A stretch of 64,000 nt of DNA from Peptostreptococcus equinus (GTDB lineage: Bacteria; Bacillota; Clostridia; Peptostreptococcales; Peptostreptococcaceae): NCBI RefSeq assembly GCF_027125355.1, contig NZ_CP114052.1:1736001-1800000 (forward strand), in the 5' to 3' direction. Positions 9,139-17,677 of this stretch are shown here, in pieces. Under the pieces are notes generated by a model, which was not told the DNA's origin, searched no databases, and saw only the letters and a list, made by a program, of their open reading frames with translations. How positions within the stretch are numbered: position 1 is the first letter of the stretch; every line of letters begins with the position of its first letter. A program made the position numbers and the translations under genes.

Positions 9139-10152
9139 TTATTTTCTCATAGCTTCTATTTCACTGATCATTTCTGGGATAATTTTATACAAATCTCCTA
9201 CTAAACCAAAGTCAGCTACATTAAATATAGGTGCGTCAGCATTTTTATTTATAGCTATTATCATATCTGAGTCTTTCATACCTGCTAGATGCTGTATTGC
9301 TCCTGATATACCACAAGCTATATATACATTAGGTTTTACAGTAACACCTGTCTGACCTACCTGATGCGCTCTTTCAATCCATCCAGCATCAACAGCTGCT
9401 CTTGATGAACCAACTACACCACCCAATGCATCAGCTAATTGCTTGATTAATTCAAATCCATCTGGTGTTCCTAGTCCCTTACCTCCAGATACTATTATAT
9501 TTGCATCTGTTAGAGAAACTTTTTCATTCGCAGATTTTACTATTTCTATTACCTTAGTTCTTATATCAGATTCTTGTAATTTAACATCAATTTTTACAAT
9601 TTCACCTGTTCTACTTTCGTCCTTATCAGCCTTATCCATAACTCCTGGTCTAACTGTAGACATCTGAGGTCTATTATCAGGACATATAATAGTAGCCATG
9701 ATATTACCGCCAAATGCCGGTCTAGTCTGCATGATTTTTCCATCTTCTGGATCAATTTCTAACTTAGTACAGTCAGCTGTAAGTCCTGTATTTAATCTAG
9801 AAGCTATTCTTGGAGCTAAATCTCTACCTATATGAGTAGCACCAACCAATACTATTTCAGGCTTTAATTCCTTTATAGCATCAACTATTACATTTGCATA
9901 ACCATCAGTTGTATAATTTTTTAATAATTCATTATCAGCTTGATATACTGTTTCTGCTCCGTAGCTTATAAGTTCTTTAGCTAAATGATCTACATTGTGT
10001 CCAAGTAAGATTGCATTTACCTTTATACCCTTAACTTGAGCTAATTTTCTTGCTTCTCCTAGCAGTTCGATTACTACTGGAGTAAGTTTTCCTTGTCTCT
10101 GTTCAGCATAGACCCAGATGTTCTTGTACTGATTTAGTTCATTTCTCTCCAT
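9139..10152 (-). CDS. etfA: Electron transfer flavoprotein, alpha subunit
   Basis: EtfA of 337 residues from ATG 10152, which has an AGGAGAG site eight bases before it. The frame also opens at a GTG at 10176 overlapping the etfB stop, but that start has no suited ribosome site. The C-terminal FAD domain shows '[30 protein letters not shown]' features (quoted in part), '[28 protein letters not shown]' and '[16 protein letters not shown]', which are standard EtfA signatures. It pairs with EtfB and the adjacent acyl-CoA dehydrogenase. In related clostridia such an Etf/dehydrogenase set can be electron-bifurcating, coupling NADH to ferredoxin reduction. That is an inference here. Confidence 0.95.
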   Translation of the reverse strand: MERNELNQYKNIWVYAEQRQGKLTPVVIELLGEARKLAQVKGIKVNAILLGHNVDHLAKELISYGAETVYQADNELLKNYTTDGYANVIVDAIKELKPEIVLVGATHIGRDLAPRIASRLNTGLTADCTKLEIDPEDGKIMQTRPAFGGNIMATIICPDNRPQMSTVRPGVMDKADKDESRTGEIVKIDVKLQESDIRTKVIEIVKSANEKVSLTDANIIVSGGKGLGTPDGFELIKQLADALGGVVGSSRAAVDAGWIERAHQVGQTGVTVKPNVYIACGISGAIQHLAGMKDSDMIIAINKNADAPIFNVADFGLVGDLYKIIPEMISEIEAMRK

Positions 10153-10175
10153 AATATTCTCTCTCCTATAATCCA

Positions 10176-10961
10176 CTAAATAATATGTACAGCCTTTAGT
10201 TCTTTTACTATACTAGCTGCTACTTCTTTTTCAGTTCCTTCTAAGATTACTCCCTGTCCCTTTACTTCTGGCGTAAATGATTTAAACACCCTTGTAGGTG
10301 ATGCTTTTAATCCAACCTGAGTAGGTTCAATATCCACATCATTGATTGAAAGTACTTTTATATCTTTTTTATAGGCATCAAATATTTTATCTATGTACAT
10401 ATGTCTTGGTTCGTTAAGTTCCTTAACCGCTGTTAGAAGAGCTGGCATCTGTAATTCTATCATTTCATATCCATCTTCTAACTGTCTTTTTACAGTAAGT
10501 TTATTTCCATCAACCTTTATGTCTTCAACATAAGTCACTTGAGGTATATCAAGTTTTTCAGATATCTGAGGTCCAACCTGAGCTGTATCTCCATCTATAG
10601 CCTGTCTACCTGCAAATATTATGTCATAATCTCCTATTGCCCTTATTCCAGCTGCAATTGCATTTGAAGTTGCCCATGTATCTGATCCACCAAAAGCTCT
10701 ATCACTTAATAATATAGCTTCATCTGCACCCATAGCTAGGCATTCTCTTAACATTACATCCGCTTGAGGAGGCCCCATTGATATTACAGTTACATGAACA
10801 TCTTCATTTTTATCCTTTAAGGCTAAAGCTGCTTCTAGCGCATTAGCATCATCTGGATTTAATATACTTGGAACTCCTTCTCTAATTAGTGTATTCGTCT
10901 TCTTGTCTATTTTTACTTCAGTTGTATCTGGTACTTGTTTAGCGCATACTATGACCTTCAA
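10176..10961 (-). CDS. etfB: Electron transfer flavoprotein, beta subunit
   Basis: EtfB of 261 residues beginning '[12 protein letters not shown]', a standard EtfB N-terminus. '[16 protein letters not shown]' is the conserved nucleotide/flavin-binding loop. The only suited start is a TTG at 10961, 15 bases after the acyl-CoA dehydrogenase stop; no ATG is near the N-terminus. The uncommon start may set its translation level. It forms a heterodimer with EtfA, whose gene follows at once. Confidence 0.95.
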   Translation of the reverse strand: MKVIVCAKQVPDTTEVKIDKKTNTLIREGVPSILNPDDANALEAALALKDKNEDVHVTVISMGPPQADVMLRECLAMGADEAILLSDRAFGGSDTWATSNAIAAGIRAIGDYDIIFAGRQAIDGDTAQVGPQISEKLDIPQVTYVEDIKVDGNKLTVKRQLEDGYEMIELQMPALLTAVKELNEPRHMYIDKIFDAYKKDIKVLSINDVDIEPTQVGLKASPTRVFKSFTPEVKGQGVILEGTEKEVAASIVKELKAVHII

Positions 10962-10976
10962 ATTTCACACCGTCCT

Positions 10977-12119
10977 CTACTTTAATAATTTTCCTGCTAT
11001 TACTATCTGCTGAACCTGAGATGTACCTTCATATATTGAAAGTATTCTAGCATCTCTATATATTCTTTCTATTCTGTAGTCCTTAACAAATCCGTAACCA
11101 CCATGTAACTGTAGTGCCTTATATGCTACTTCATTTGCTATTTCTGCTGCGTAGTATTTAGCCATTGAAGACATTATAGCTGGACTCTGTCCTGCATCCT
11201 TCATCTGTGCTCCCTGATATACTAATAATCTAGCTGCTTCTACTTTTGTAGCCATATCAGCTATTGTAAACTGAGTATTCTGGAAAGCTGAAAGTGTTCT
11301 ACCAAATTGAACTCTTTCCTTAGTGTATTTTATAGCTTCATCTAAAGCTGATTGTGCAACACCAACAGCTTGAGCTGCAACACCTATTCTACCTGCTTCT
11401 AATGTATTCATCATTACTCCAAATCCTTTGCCTAACTTACCAAGTAAGTTTTCCTTTGGAACCTTGACGTTTTCAAATATAAGGTCAGATGTTCTTGTAC
11501 CTCTGATACCCATTTTATCTTCATGAGCTCCATGAGAGAATCCTTCCCATTTTGCTTCTACTATGAAAGTAGAGATACCTTTTGTACCTTTGCCTTTTTC
11601 TGTTACCGCTGAAACTATAGCAAAGTCACAGAATGGAGCATTTGTTATCCAACACTTTCTACCATTCAAGATATAATAATCTCCATCTAATTCTGCAGTA
11701 GTCTGTGTTGCACCAGCATCTGATCCTGCACCTGGTTCAGTAAGACCAAAAGCACCTACCATTGTACCTTCAGCTAAAGGTTTTAAATACTTTTCTTTTT
11801 GTTCTTCTGTACCAAAGTTTATAAGTGGTAATGCAACTAATGAAGCACCTGCTGTTACGTAAGTACCACAAGATGCATCTGCTCTTGATAATTCTTCCAT
11901 TATTAGAGCATATGATACATAATCTGCACCAGCTCCACCATATTCTTTTGGAACTATTGGGCAAGAGAACTTATATTTAGCTAGTTTATCTACAAATTCC
12001 TTAGGCATTTCAACGCCTTCTCTGTCCATTTTTTCAGCTAAATCAGTATCATATAATTCACGCTGGCAAAAATCACTAATTGATTTTTTTACTAATTCAT
12101 GCTCTTTATTTAGTATCAT
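10977..12119 (-). CDS. Acyl-CoA dehydrogenase (enoyl-CoA reductase of the reductive branch)
   Basis: A 380-residue full-length acyl-CoA dehydrogenase. The FAD/substrate motifs 'FGLTEPGAGSDAGA' and 'YILNGRKCWITNA', the FAD-binding 'RVQFGRTLSAFQNTQF' and the C-terminal 'QLHGGYGFVKDYRIERIYRDARILSIYEGTS' block are visible; the last holds the catalytic glutamate region (segments quoted in part). With EtfAB it reduces the 2-enoyl-CoA made by the dehydratase to the saturated acyl-CoA, as AcdB does in C. difficile leucine reduction. It sits directly between the dehydratase subunits and etfBA in one run of genes. Substrate specificity (isocaprenoyl-, cinnamoyl- or indoleacryloyl-CoA) is undetermined. 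Confidence 0.93.
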   Translation of the reverse strand: MILNKEHELVKKSISDFCQRELYDTDLAEKMDREGVEMPKEFVDKLAKYKFSCPIVPKEYGGAGADYVSYALIMEELSRADASCGTYVTAGASLVALPLINFGTEEQKEKYLKPLAEGTMVGAFGLTEPGAGSDAGATQTTAELDGDYYILNGRKCWITNAPFCDFAIVSAVTEKGKGTKGISTFIVEAKWEGFSHGAHEDKMGIRGTRTSDLIFENVKVPKENLLGKLGKGFGVMMNTLEAGRIGVAAQAVGVAQSALDEAIKYTKERVQFGRTLSAFQNTQFTIADMATKVEAARLLVYQGAQMKDAGQSPAIMSSMAKYYAAEIANEVAYKALQLHGGYGFVKDYRIERIYRDARILSIYEGTSQVQQIVIAGKLLK

Positions 12120-12140
12120 TTTTAACCTCCAAAATTGATT

Positions 12141-13262
12141 TTACGCTAAGATTTCAGCGAATGTTTGAATTCTTGTTCTTATTTGTTCTATACTAGTCGT
12201 TCCTTGTTCTATTTCTATATACAGATGAGGCATACCTGCATCTTCCATATCTTTCTTGAATAGAGGATAATCATATTCTTCTGGATCACAGAATTTCATA
12301 AGTGCGTAAATTACCCCCTCAGCACCATGTTTCTTCGCATCTTCTAGTACCATTTTTCCTCTTAATTTCTTAGGATCATAAGCTAGTGAACATCCTTCAA
12401 TTTCAGACCACTGCTTAGCAAGTCTTTCAATAGCATTAGATCCTTCTGGTACTAGTGTTCTAAACTGTCTAGTTTCTTGGGCGATATTATCGTAAACTAT
12501 AGCTATGTTGTTTTCTTCTAGAGCTTTTAATACTTCTTTGTCATCAAGTATTATTCCAGAAGTAACCACTTTCTTTCCCTTGAAATCTTCTTTTGGCATT
12601 TCTTTAAGTGCTTCTATTAGTTCTTTAACTAATTTTGTATGTTCTTCTTTCTTCATAAAGTGTCCACTCTTTATTACTACATTTCTATAGTAAGGAGTAA
12701 ATGTGTTTAGATAATTTGGAACTATCTCAACAAATTCTTGCATAACTTTTCTATGTTCATTGTATATATCTATACTATTTAATAGTGATTCTTCAGTAAT
12801 TTCATGACCACAAATATCTTCCATTTTTTTCTTTATATCTGTATATTCATCTGCTAGAAAATCAACACCCGCTTGAATTTTTCTACTTTGAGGATATGTT
12901 AATCCAATCATAGGTATTTTAACTCCAGATTTCCATATCTGTGACATAGTGATTAAAGTATCACACATACCTGGTATTATTACAGCTGATAATCCATCAT
13001 AGCTTCCCTTTAGCCCGAATTCTAAAGTTGATTGCATAATTGAACATGCAAAAGCTGGAAAGTATTGTTTTGCTTTTTCGATTTCAGTATTTCCACCCCA
13101 AATTGCCATTGGTACCATTCCAGCTGCATGAATTATTTCTTCTGGAGTATACACAGGTAGGCAGCCTACAACTTTTTCTCCTGCATTTAGATAATCCTTC
13201 ATCATTTCTTTTGGATTATTTGATACATGTTCTAATTTTGAAATTATATCATTTAAAGTCAT
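12141..13262 (-). CDS. fldC: (R)-2-hydroxyacyl-CoA dehydratase, beta-type subunit
   Basis: A 373-residue 2-hydroxyacyl-CoA dehydratase D-component subunit (HadC/FldC type). Motifs '[19 protein letters not shown]' and 'MAIWGG' carry the first cluster-ligand cysteine; further conserved cysteines are in '[12 protein letters not shown]' and '[10 protein letters not shown]'. It holds an oxygen-sensitive [4Fe-4S] cluster and, with its partner, removes water from (R)-2-hydroxyacyl-CoA by a ketyl-radical mechanism (family knowledge). The start ATG shares one base with the stop of the preceding subunit (TAATG), indicating translational coupling. No activator ATPase gene is interleaved, unlike the had and fld clusters I know. 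Confidence 0.93.
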   Translation of the reverse strand: MTLNDIISKLEHVSNNPKEMMKDYLNAGEKVVGCLPVYTPEEIIHAAGMVPMAIWGGNTEIEKAKQYFPAFACSIMQSTLEFGLKGSYDGLSAVIIPGMCDTLITMSQIWKSGVKIPMIGLTYPQSRKIQAGVDFLADEYTDIKKKMEDICGHEITEESLLNSIDIYNEHRKVMQEFVEIVPNYLNTFTPYYRNVVIKSGHFMKKEEHTKLVKELIEALKEMPKEDFKGKKVVTSGIILDDKEVLKALEENNIAIVYDNIAQETRQFRTLVPEGSNAIERLAKQWSEIEGCSLAYDPKKLRGKMVLEDAKKHGAEGVIYALMKFCDPEEYDYPLFKKDMEDAGMPHLYIEIEQGTTSIEQIRTRIQTFAEILA

Positions 13263-14485
13263 TATTGAGCGCCTCCTTTATTTTTTCTTTCTTCCATAAC
13301 TTCTACTAGACCATCTGCTCTAGTTTCAAACTGTGCCTGTGCAAAGTTTCTTGGGTCAGCTTGATCTCCGTCAAATCCTGCATAAGGAAGACCTGTTTCT
13401 TCAAATACTCTTCTTTGCATTTCGTATTGGACAAAACTCATCAATTTGCAAGATCTATTCATATGGTAGAAGGCACCATCACAGTTACCATCTTTTAGTG
13501 CATTTACTCTGTATTCAACCATTTTTTCTATATTTACATTGTTGAACATTGAACTGTATGCTCTTGCCATTCCATCTAGGTCATTTGCTTCATATACTAA
13601 AGCCCAAGCATGAGGATAAACAGATCCAGTCATATTTACACCCTTCTTAGCAAGAGTTTTCATTTTAAATCCTATTGATGGCCAGCAAGGTATACCTTCC
13701 ATCATTATTCTATACTTTTCTTTACCTCTAAATGAAGATTTACCTTCTTTAGCATTCTGTTCTAATTCTTCTATTAATAACTTAAATGCTTCTGTTGTTT
13801 CTTTCTTACCTCTAGCCGCAACTATTGCCGCCATATAATTGAATAAATCAAAACCATTCATTGGAGACGGGAAGTTTCCTTCTGGAAGGCTCATTGAATA
13901 CTTCCATAACTTACCGTTTTCTGAAGAAATTTTCATTACTTCTTCTAATCTCTTTGGATCAAATTTCTTTCCAGAAATCTTTTCAAATTGCTTTATAGCT
14001 TCTTCAAACTGACCTCTCATGTATTTAACTCTCTTGTCAGATATTTCATATTCGAAATTGTAAGGAGTATCTATCATAATTAATGGTATATCCAATTCTC
14101 TTGATATATTTTCATACCATTTTATAACTTCATTACAGATATTGTTACAACAACATAAAAAATCTGGTTCTGGCATTGGAAGAGCATCTGAATGTCCCTT
14201 TAATAGAACACCAAAGTTTGTTCTAGCATATGCACAAAGGTCATTAGAATATCCTATTCCCTCAGATAATTCGCAAAGCTCTAATGACTCTTTCTTAGCT
14301 GCAACACCTGCTGCATGATTTTCTGGATAAAGCAACTGAAGATCAAATATCTCTGCTAATTCCTGTGGAAAAACAGAAGTAGCCCAACCTATTGGTTTAC
14401 CTGCTTCTTTATCTTTAAATGCGTTGTCATATTGTGCTTGTAACAAATCAGCTATGGCAGTTTTTGCGTCTTTCTTTTGTTCCAT
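13262..14485 (-). CDS. fldB: (R)-2-hydroxyacyl-CoA dehydratase, alpha-type subunit
   Basis: A 407-residue dehydratase subunit (HadB/FldB type). ATG 14485 is preferred: a GGGGGTG stretch lies eight bases upstream, and the GTG at 14494 is part of the same leader. Conserved features include '[28 protein letters not shown]' (quoted in part), '[22 protein letters not shown]', 'CCCNNICN' and '[19 protein letters not shown]', whose cysteines bind the iron-sulfur cluster. It works as a heterodimer with the product of the next gene, which overlaps it by one base. Activity needs one-electron transfer from an ATP-hydrolysing activator that must be encoded elsewhere in this genome. Confidence 0.93.
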   Translation of the reverse strand: MEQKKDAKTAIADLLQAQYDNAFKDKEAGKPIGWATSVFPQELAEIFDLQLLYPENHAAGVAAKKESLELCELSEGIGYSNDLCAYARTNFGVLLKGHSDALPMPEPDFLCCCNNICNEVIKWYENISRELDIPLIMIDTPYNFEYEISDKRVKYMRGQFEEAIKQFEKISGKKFDPKRLEEVMKISSENGKLWKYSMSLPEGNFPSPMNGFDLFNYMAAIVAARGKKETTEAFKLLIEELEQNAKEGKSSFRGKEKYRIMMEGIPCWPSIGFKMKTLAKKGVNMTGSVYPHAWALVYEANDLDGMARAYSSMFNNVNIEKMVEYRVNALKDGNCDGAFYHMNRSCKLMSFVQYEMQRRVFEETGLPYAGFDGDQADPRNFAQAQFETRADGLVEVMEERKNKGGAQ

Positions 14486-14527
14486 TTCATACACCCCCGT
14501 CTTGAAATTTATGTTGAAACTTCTATA

Positions 14528-15757
14528 TTATTTATTTATCTTTTGGCAGTCTTTTACTATACCATTTTCCATTAATTTATCAAATTCTGACTGATCTATA
14601 CCTATTTCACTAAGTATTTCTCTTGAATGTTCACCAAATTTAGGAGCTCTAACATATTCTCCTCTCTTGTTTTCAGTAAACATTACTGGAGTATTATATA
14701 TTACACCCTCATGTCCGTTTTCATATGTATGTCTAATCAAGTAATCATTTGCCCAACATTGTTCATCATGCAATACATCTACTGGAGTAGCTAGTTTTTC
14801 GTAAGGTATTCCAGCTTCTTGCAATCTCTCACACCATTCATCACATGGTCTCTTTATAAATTCTTTCTCCATCATATCAACAAATTCTTCCACATAGTTT
14901 ACAGCGCTCTTTAATGTGCTGTACTTACTTCCTATTAAGTCAGGTCTTTCTATAACTTTTTCACAGAAACCTGGGAACCACTTGTCATACTGGAAGAATG
15001 CTATCTGTATCCACTTATCATCTGCACACTTGAAAGTAGTATTTAATGGGTTAGGTGGTTGACGACGAGTTATTGGCATTTCATAACCATAATCAGCTGC
15101 TGATACCATTATACCCATTCCAAATACTGCTGTATGGAATAGTGAAACTGTAACTCTCTCACCCTTGCCTGTCTGTTCTTTCTTTCTTAGAGCTGCTAAT
15201 ATACCAGCTGCTAAACTCATACCTGCATAGTGATCACCAAGCCCTGCTACAGGGTTACATGGAGATGTTCCCTTTTCCATAAGAGACATTGCTACACCAC
15301 CTCTTGCAAAATATGCTGTATAGTCAAATGCTGGATTATCTTTTGCTGGTCCATTTTCTCCATATCCAAGTAAATGAGCAAATATAATATGTGGAGCTCT
15401 TTCTTTTATCGATTCATAGTTTAATCCACTTCTATCAAGTGCTTTTTGTCTAGTATTTGTTAGGAATATGTCAGCTTTATCCAATAATTTATATATAATT
15501 TCAACACCTTCTTTTGATTGAGTGTCTATAACTATATCTTTCTTTCCAGAGTTCTCATTTTCAAACATTGGGTTTTCTTCATCTGTTGCTGGAAAACACC
15601 ACTGAATTCCAACAAATCTCATTGAATCTCCGAATGTTGGTTCAATCTTGATTACTTCAGCCCCCCAATCAGCTAGTAATCTACCGCATACCGGAGCAGC
15701 AACGAAATTTGCATACTCGATAACTCTTACACCTTCTAATGGTAAACCTTTTGACAT
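14528..15757 (-). CDS. fldA: Family III CoA-transferase for 2-hydroxyacids (FldA/HadA type)
   Basis: A 409-residue class III (CaiB/BaiF) CoA-transferase. ATG 15757 is chosen because it follows an AGGAGGTAGAGAA ribosome site; the in-frame upstream extension lacks one. 'LEGVRVIEYANFVAAPVCGRLLADWGAEVIKIE' is the family N-terminus (quoted as LEGVRVIEYANFVAAP and LLADWGAEVIKIE), and 'GLGDHYAGMSLAAG' carries the catalytic aspartate. It loads CoA onto the (R)-2-hydroxyacid using the enoyl- or acyl-CoA product as donor. It is the first gene of the operon and has a sigma-54 promoter about 78 bases upstream. The phenyllactate (FldA) and 2-hydroxyisocaproate (HadA) enzymes are too alike to separate by eye, so the symbol is provisional. 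Confidence 0.88.
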   Translation of the reverse strand: MSKGLPLEGVRVIEYANFVAAPVCGRLLADWGAEVIKIEPTFGDSMRFVGIQWCFPATDEENPMFENENSGKKDIVIDTQSKEGVEIIYKLLDKADIFLTNTRQKALDRSGLNYESIKERAPHIIFAHLLGYGENGPAKDNPAFDYTAYFARGGVAMSLMEKGTSPCNPVAGLGDHYAGMSLAAGILAALRKKEQTGKGERVTVSLFHTAVFGMGIMVSAADYGYEMPITRRQPPNPLNTTFKCADDKWIQIAFFQYDKWFPGFCEKVIERPDLIGSKYSTLKSAVNYVEEFVDMMEKEFIKRPCDEWCERLQEAGIPYEKLATPVDVLHDEQCWANDYLIRHTYENGHEGVIYNTPVMFTENKRGEYVRAPKFGEHSREILSEIGIDQSEFDKLMENGIVKDCQKINK

Positions 15758-15833
15758 TTCTCTACCTCCTATAATTAAATAAACATAATAGTAAACATAG
15801 AAGTTCATAACTTCTTTATTTGTTATTTATAAT

Positions 15834-15849
15834 AGCAACTAATATGCCA
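15834..15849 (-). promoter_or_regulatory. Sigma-54 (-24/-12) promoter of the CoA-transferase/dehydratase operon
   Basis: Read on the minus strand this is TGGCAT-ATTAG-TTGC-T. It matches the consensus TGGCAC-N5-TTGC-W with one transition in the -24 box, and GG and GC are 12 bases apart. It lies about 78 bases before the CoA-transferase ATG, giving a leader of about 66 bases. A sigma-54 activator gene lies less than 4 kb upstream. Confidence 0.85.
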
Positions 15850-16014
15850 ACTTTTAAATTTATATATTTTTTGTTATATTTTTATTTATATCTTTAATTT
15901 AACTATGTTTTAGCTATAATTTTTTATAAATAATATTTTATAAAATTATAAATATAGATCATTATTTTAGTTTATCTTTATTATTTTTTTGCAAAATACA
16001 AATTTTTAACACTA

Positions 16015-16052
16015 AAAAAGATGAGTTAAAAATTAGGCAAACTCATCTTTTT
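16015..16052. terminator. Terminator of the YkvI-family permease gene
   Basis: AAAAAAGATGAGTT-type arms at 16015-16027 and 16039-16052 form a stem with T-runs on both sides, so it can act in both directions. It separates the permease from the operon promoter downstream. The rest of 15850-16253 is AT-rich and may hold activator-binding sites, but I see no clear repeat. Confidence 0.8.
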
Positions 16053-16253
16053 TAAAAAATATTAATGTATTTTAAGCACAAAAACTAATAATATAAAAGA
16101 ACTTTGTTTAATTTTAAACTTTAGAACTTAATATAATTAGTTTTTGCAATCTGCAAATTTTTGCATTATGCGAATTATTTTTTGTTTAAATATAAACTTT
16201 ATATTAAATATATTTACATTTATTTAGCTTTTAAACATTTATTTTGTTTAAAT

Positions 16254-17441
16254 TTACTCACCAGCTTGATCTTCTCCATCTCTAACTCTTTGTGCATGCC
16301 ACTTGTAATCTGGATTTTCTTTTTTAAATTTCCTGTTTTTATATATACCTATTGTTAAGAATGGAACAATTATAGCGAAAATACCTAAATAACCACAATA
16401 CCCATATCCATATTTTACAATATTACTTAATCCAGTTAAAGATAACAATATTGCTACTATCATGATTGCACAAGCTGTGAATATTCTTCTTTTTTGTCTT
16501 GTTTTTAACCACATTAATTTTTTGTAATCTTCAAATCTATTTACTAGTCCATATATGCAAGTAACACCTGTAGATATTAGACATAGTAGTAAAGAAACTT
16601 GATAAGCAACTGCAATAGCTGTACTACCCGTATGCTTAGCTACAAATAAAGTAGGTAATGTCATCTGTCCTGCAGCCTTAAATTCACTAAACCACCCAAG
16701 CAACATAGTTACTGCTAATCCCAGTGCTATTGCATTCATTATAAATGATAAAACCATAGACCAAGTAGCTTCTTTTTCATTGCATATTAGCTCTCTTGAA
16801 GCTGCAGCAAGTGAAGGTATTACTACTGATTGGAAACCTGCATAAGTAAACACTAGTATAAATGGAGTAAGCTTATTTGCACCCCAAAACTCTCTATTTG
16901 TAAGTATTTTAGAAATTTCAGGAGATCTAAGATTTATACCAGTTAAGAAAATAAGTAAACAACATACCAATATAATTATCGACATAATCCCAGCTGCACT
17001 TGAAACAACTAATGCTCCATAAATTGTAAGTATTAACAGTACAAAACCTACTAATAAAACAGCTACAAGATAAGGTACACCCATAGTCTTAAATACTGCA
17101 GCCGCTCCTGCAATTACTGCACTTACTGCAATTATAACCATTAAATAATAATATATCTCCCATAATATTTCTAATTTTGGATATGGATCCCATAATTTAG
17201 TAAATAATTCCTTATAGTTTTTACAGTCATTGTTGTTGTAAAAAACTATCATCTCTCTCATTGTAAAAGTCAATAAGAGCATAGCCAAAATTGCTGTTAG
17301 AGGTGCTGTCCAACCGTACTGAACGTAAAATTGTGTTTCTTGATTTCCCGTTGCAAACCCTCCACCAGCATGTGAACCAAATAAAACTGATGCAACACCA
17401 AATATTGCACCAAGTGATCCGACTCTTTTTGCTTTTTTCAT
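16254..17441 (-). CDS. YkvI-family membrane permease, sigma-54 controlled
   Basis: A 395-residue integral membrane protein with about ten hydrophobic segments. The N-terminal 'GVASVLFGSHAGGGFATGNQETQ' pattern (quoted in part as GSHAGGGFATGNQETQ) resembles YkvI-type members of the APC transporter superfamily. The C-terminus is a short charged tail. It is a paralogue of the plus-strand gene at 26192, which shares the same N-terminal motif. It lies between the sigma-54 activator and the reductive fermentation operon and has its own -24/-12 promoter, so it probably imports the amino acid being fermented (or exports a product). The substrate is not known from sequence. Its ATG is behind a GGGAGG site. 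Confidence 0.82.
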   Translation of the reverse strand: MKKAKRVGSLGAIFGVASVLFGSHAGGGFATGNQETQFYVQYGWTAPLTAILAMLLLTFTMREMIVFYNNNDCKNYKELFTKLWDPYPKLEILWEIYYYLMVIIAVSAVIAGAAAVFKTMGVPYLVAVLLVGFVLLILTIYGALVVSSAAGIMSIIILVCCLLIFLTGINLRSPEISKILTNREFWGANKLTPFILVFTYAGFQSVVIPSLAAASRELICNEKEATWSMVLSFIMNAIALGLAVTMLLGWFSEFKAAGQMTLPTLFVAKHTGSTAIAVAYQVSLLLCLISTGVTCIYGLVNRFEDYKKLMWLKTRQKRRIFTACAIMIVAILLSLTGLSNIVKYGYGYCGYLGIFAIIVPFLTIGIYKNRKFKKENPDYKWHAQRVRDGEDQAGE

Positions 17442-17522
17442 AACACTTTACCTCCCAATAATTATAATAAAATAAATAATTGATAAATAGACACTAAAAA
17501 TAATTATGTCAATATATTATCA

Positions 17523-17538
17523 AGCAATTTTCATGCCA
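17523..17538 (-). promoter_or_regulatory. Sigma-54 (-24/-12) promoter of the permease gene
   Basis: On the minus strand the sequence is TGGCATG-AAAA-TTGC-T, with the exact -24/-12 spacing and only the last base of the -24 box differing from TGGCAC. It lies about 82 bases before the permease ATG. It shares TGGCAT-N5-TTGCT with the site before the CoA-transferase gene. Confidence 0.87.
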
Positions 17539-17599
17539 TATGTTAATTTTTTAAAATTTACCTTTTATCTATAAAAATGTTTTTTTAATAATTATATAA

Positions 17600-17646
17600 A
17601 TAAAAATAACCCTGCAGTTCTCACTTACTACAGAGTTATTTTTATT
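17600..17646 (-). terminator. Terminator of the sigma-54 activator gene
   Basis: A long stem of TAAAAATAAC..CTG and CAG..GTTATTTTTA arms with T-rich flanks, just past the activator stop codon. It insulates the activator from the permease. Confidence 0.7.
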
Positions 17647-17677
17647 TATTCGAATTTTTCATTTTTTATACAACATT

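Noticed and set aside
17523-17538. Chance match for the -24/-12 element
   Set aside because: Kept as a real call because a second matching site occurs at 15834-15849, both precede genes in the correct orientation and a cognate activator is adjacent.
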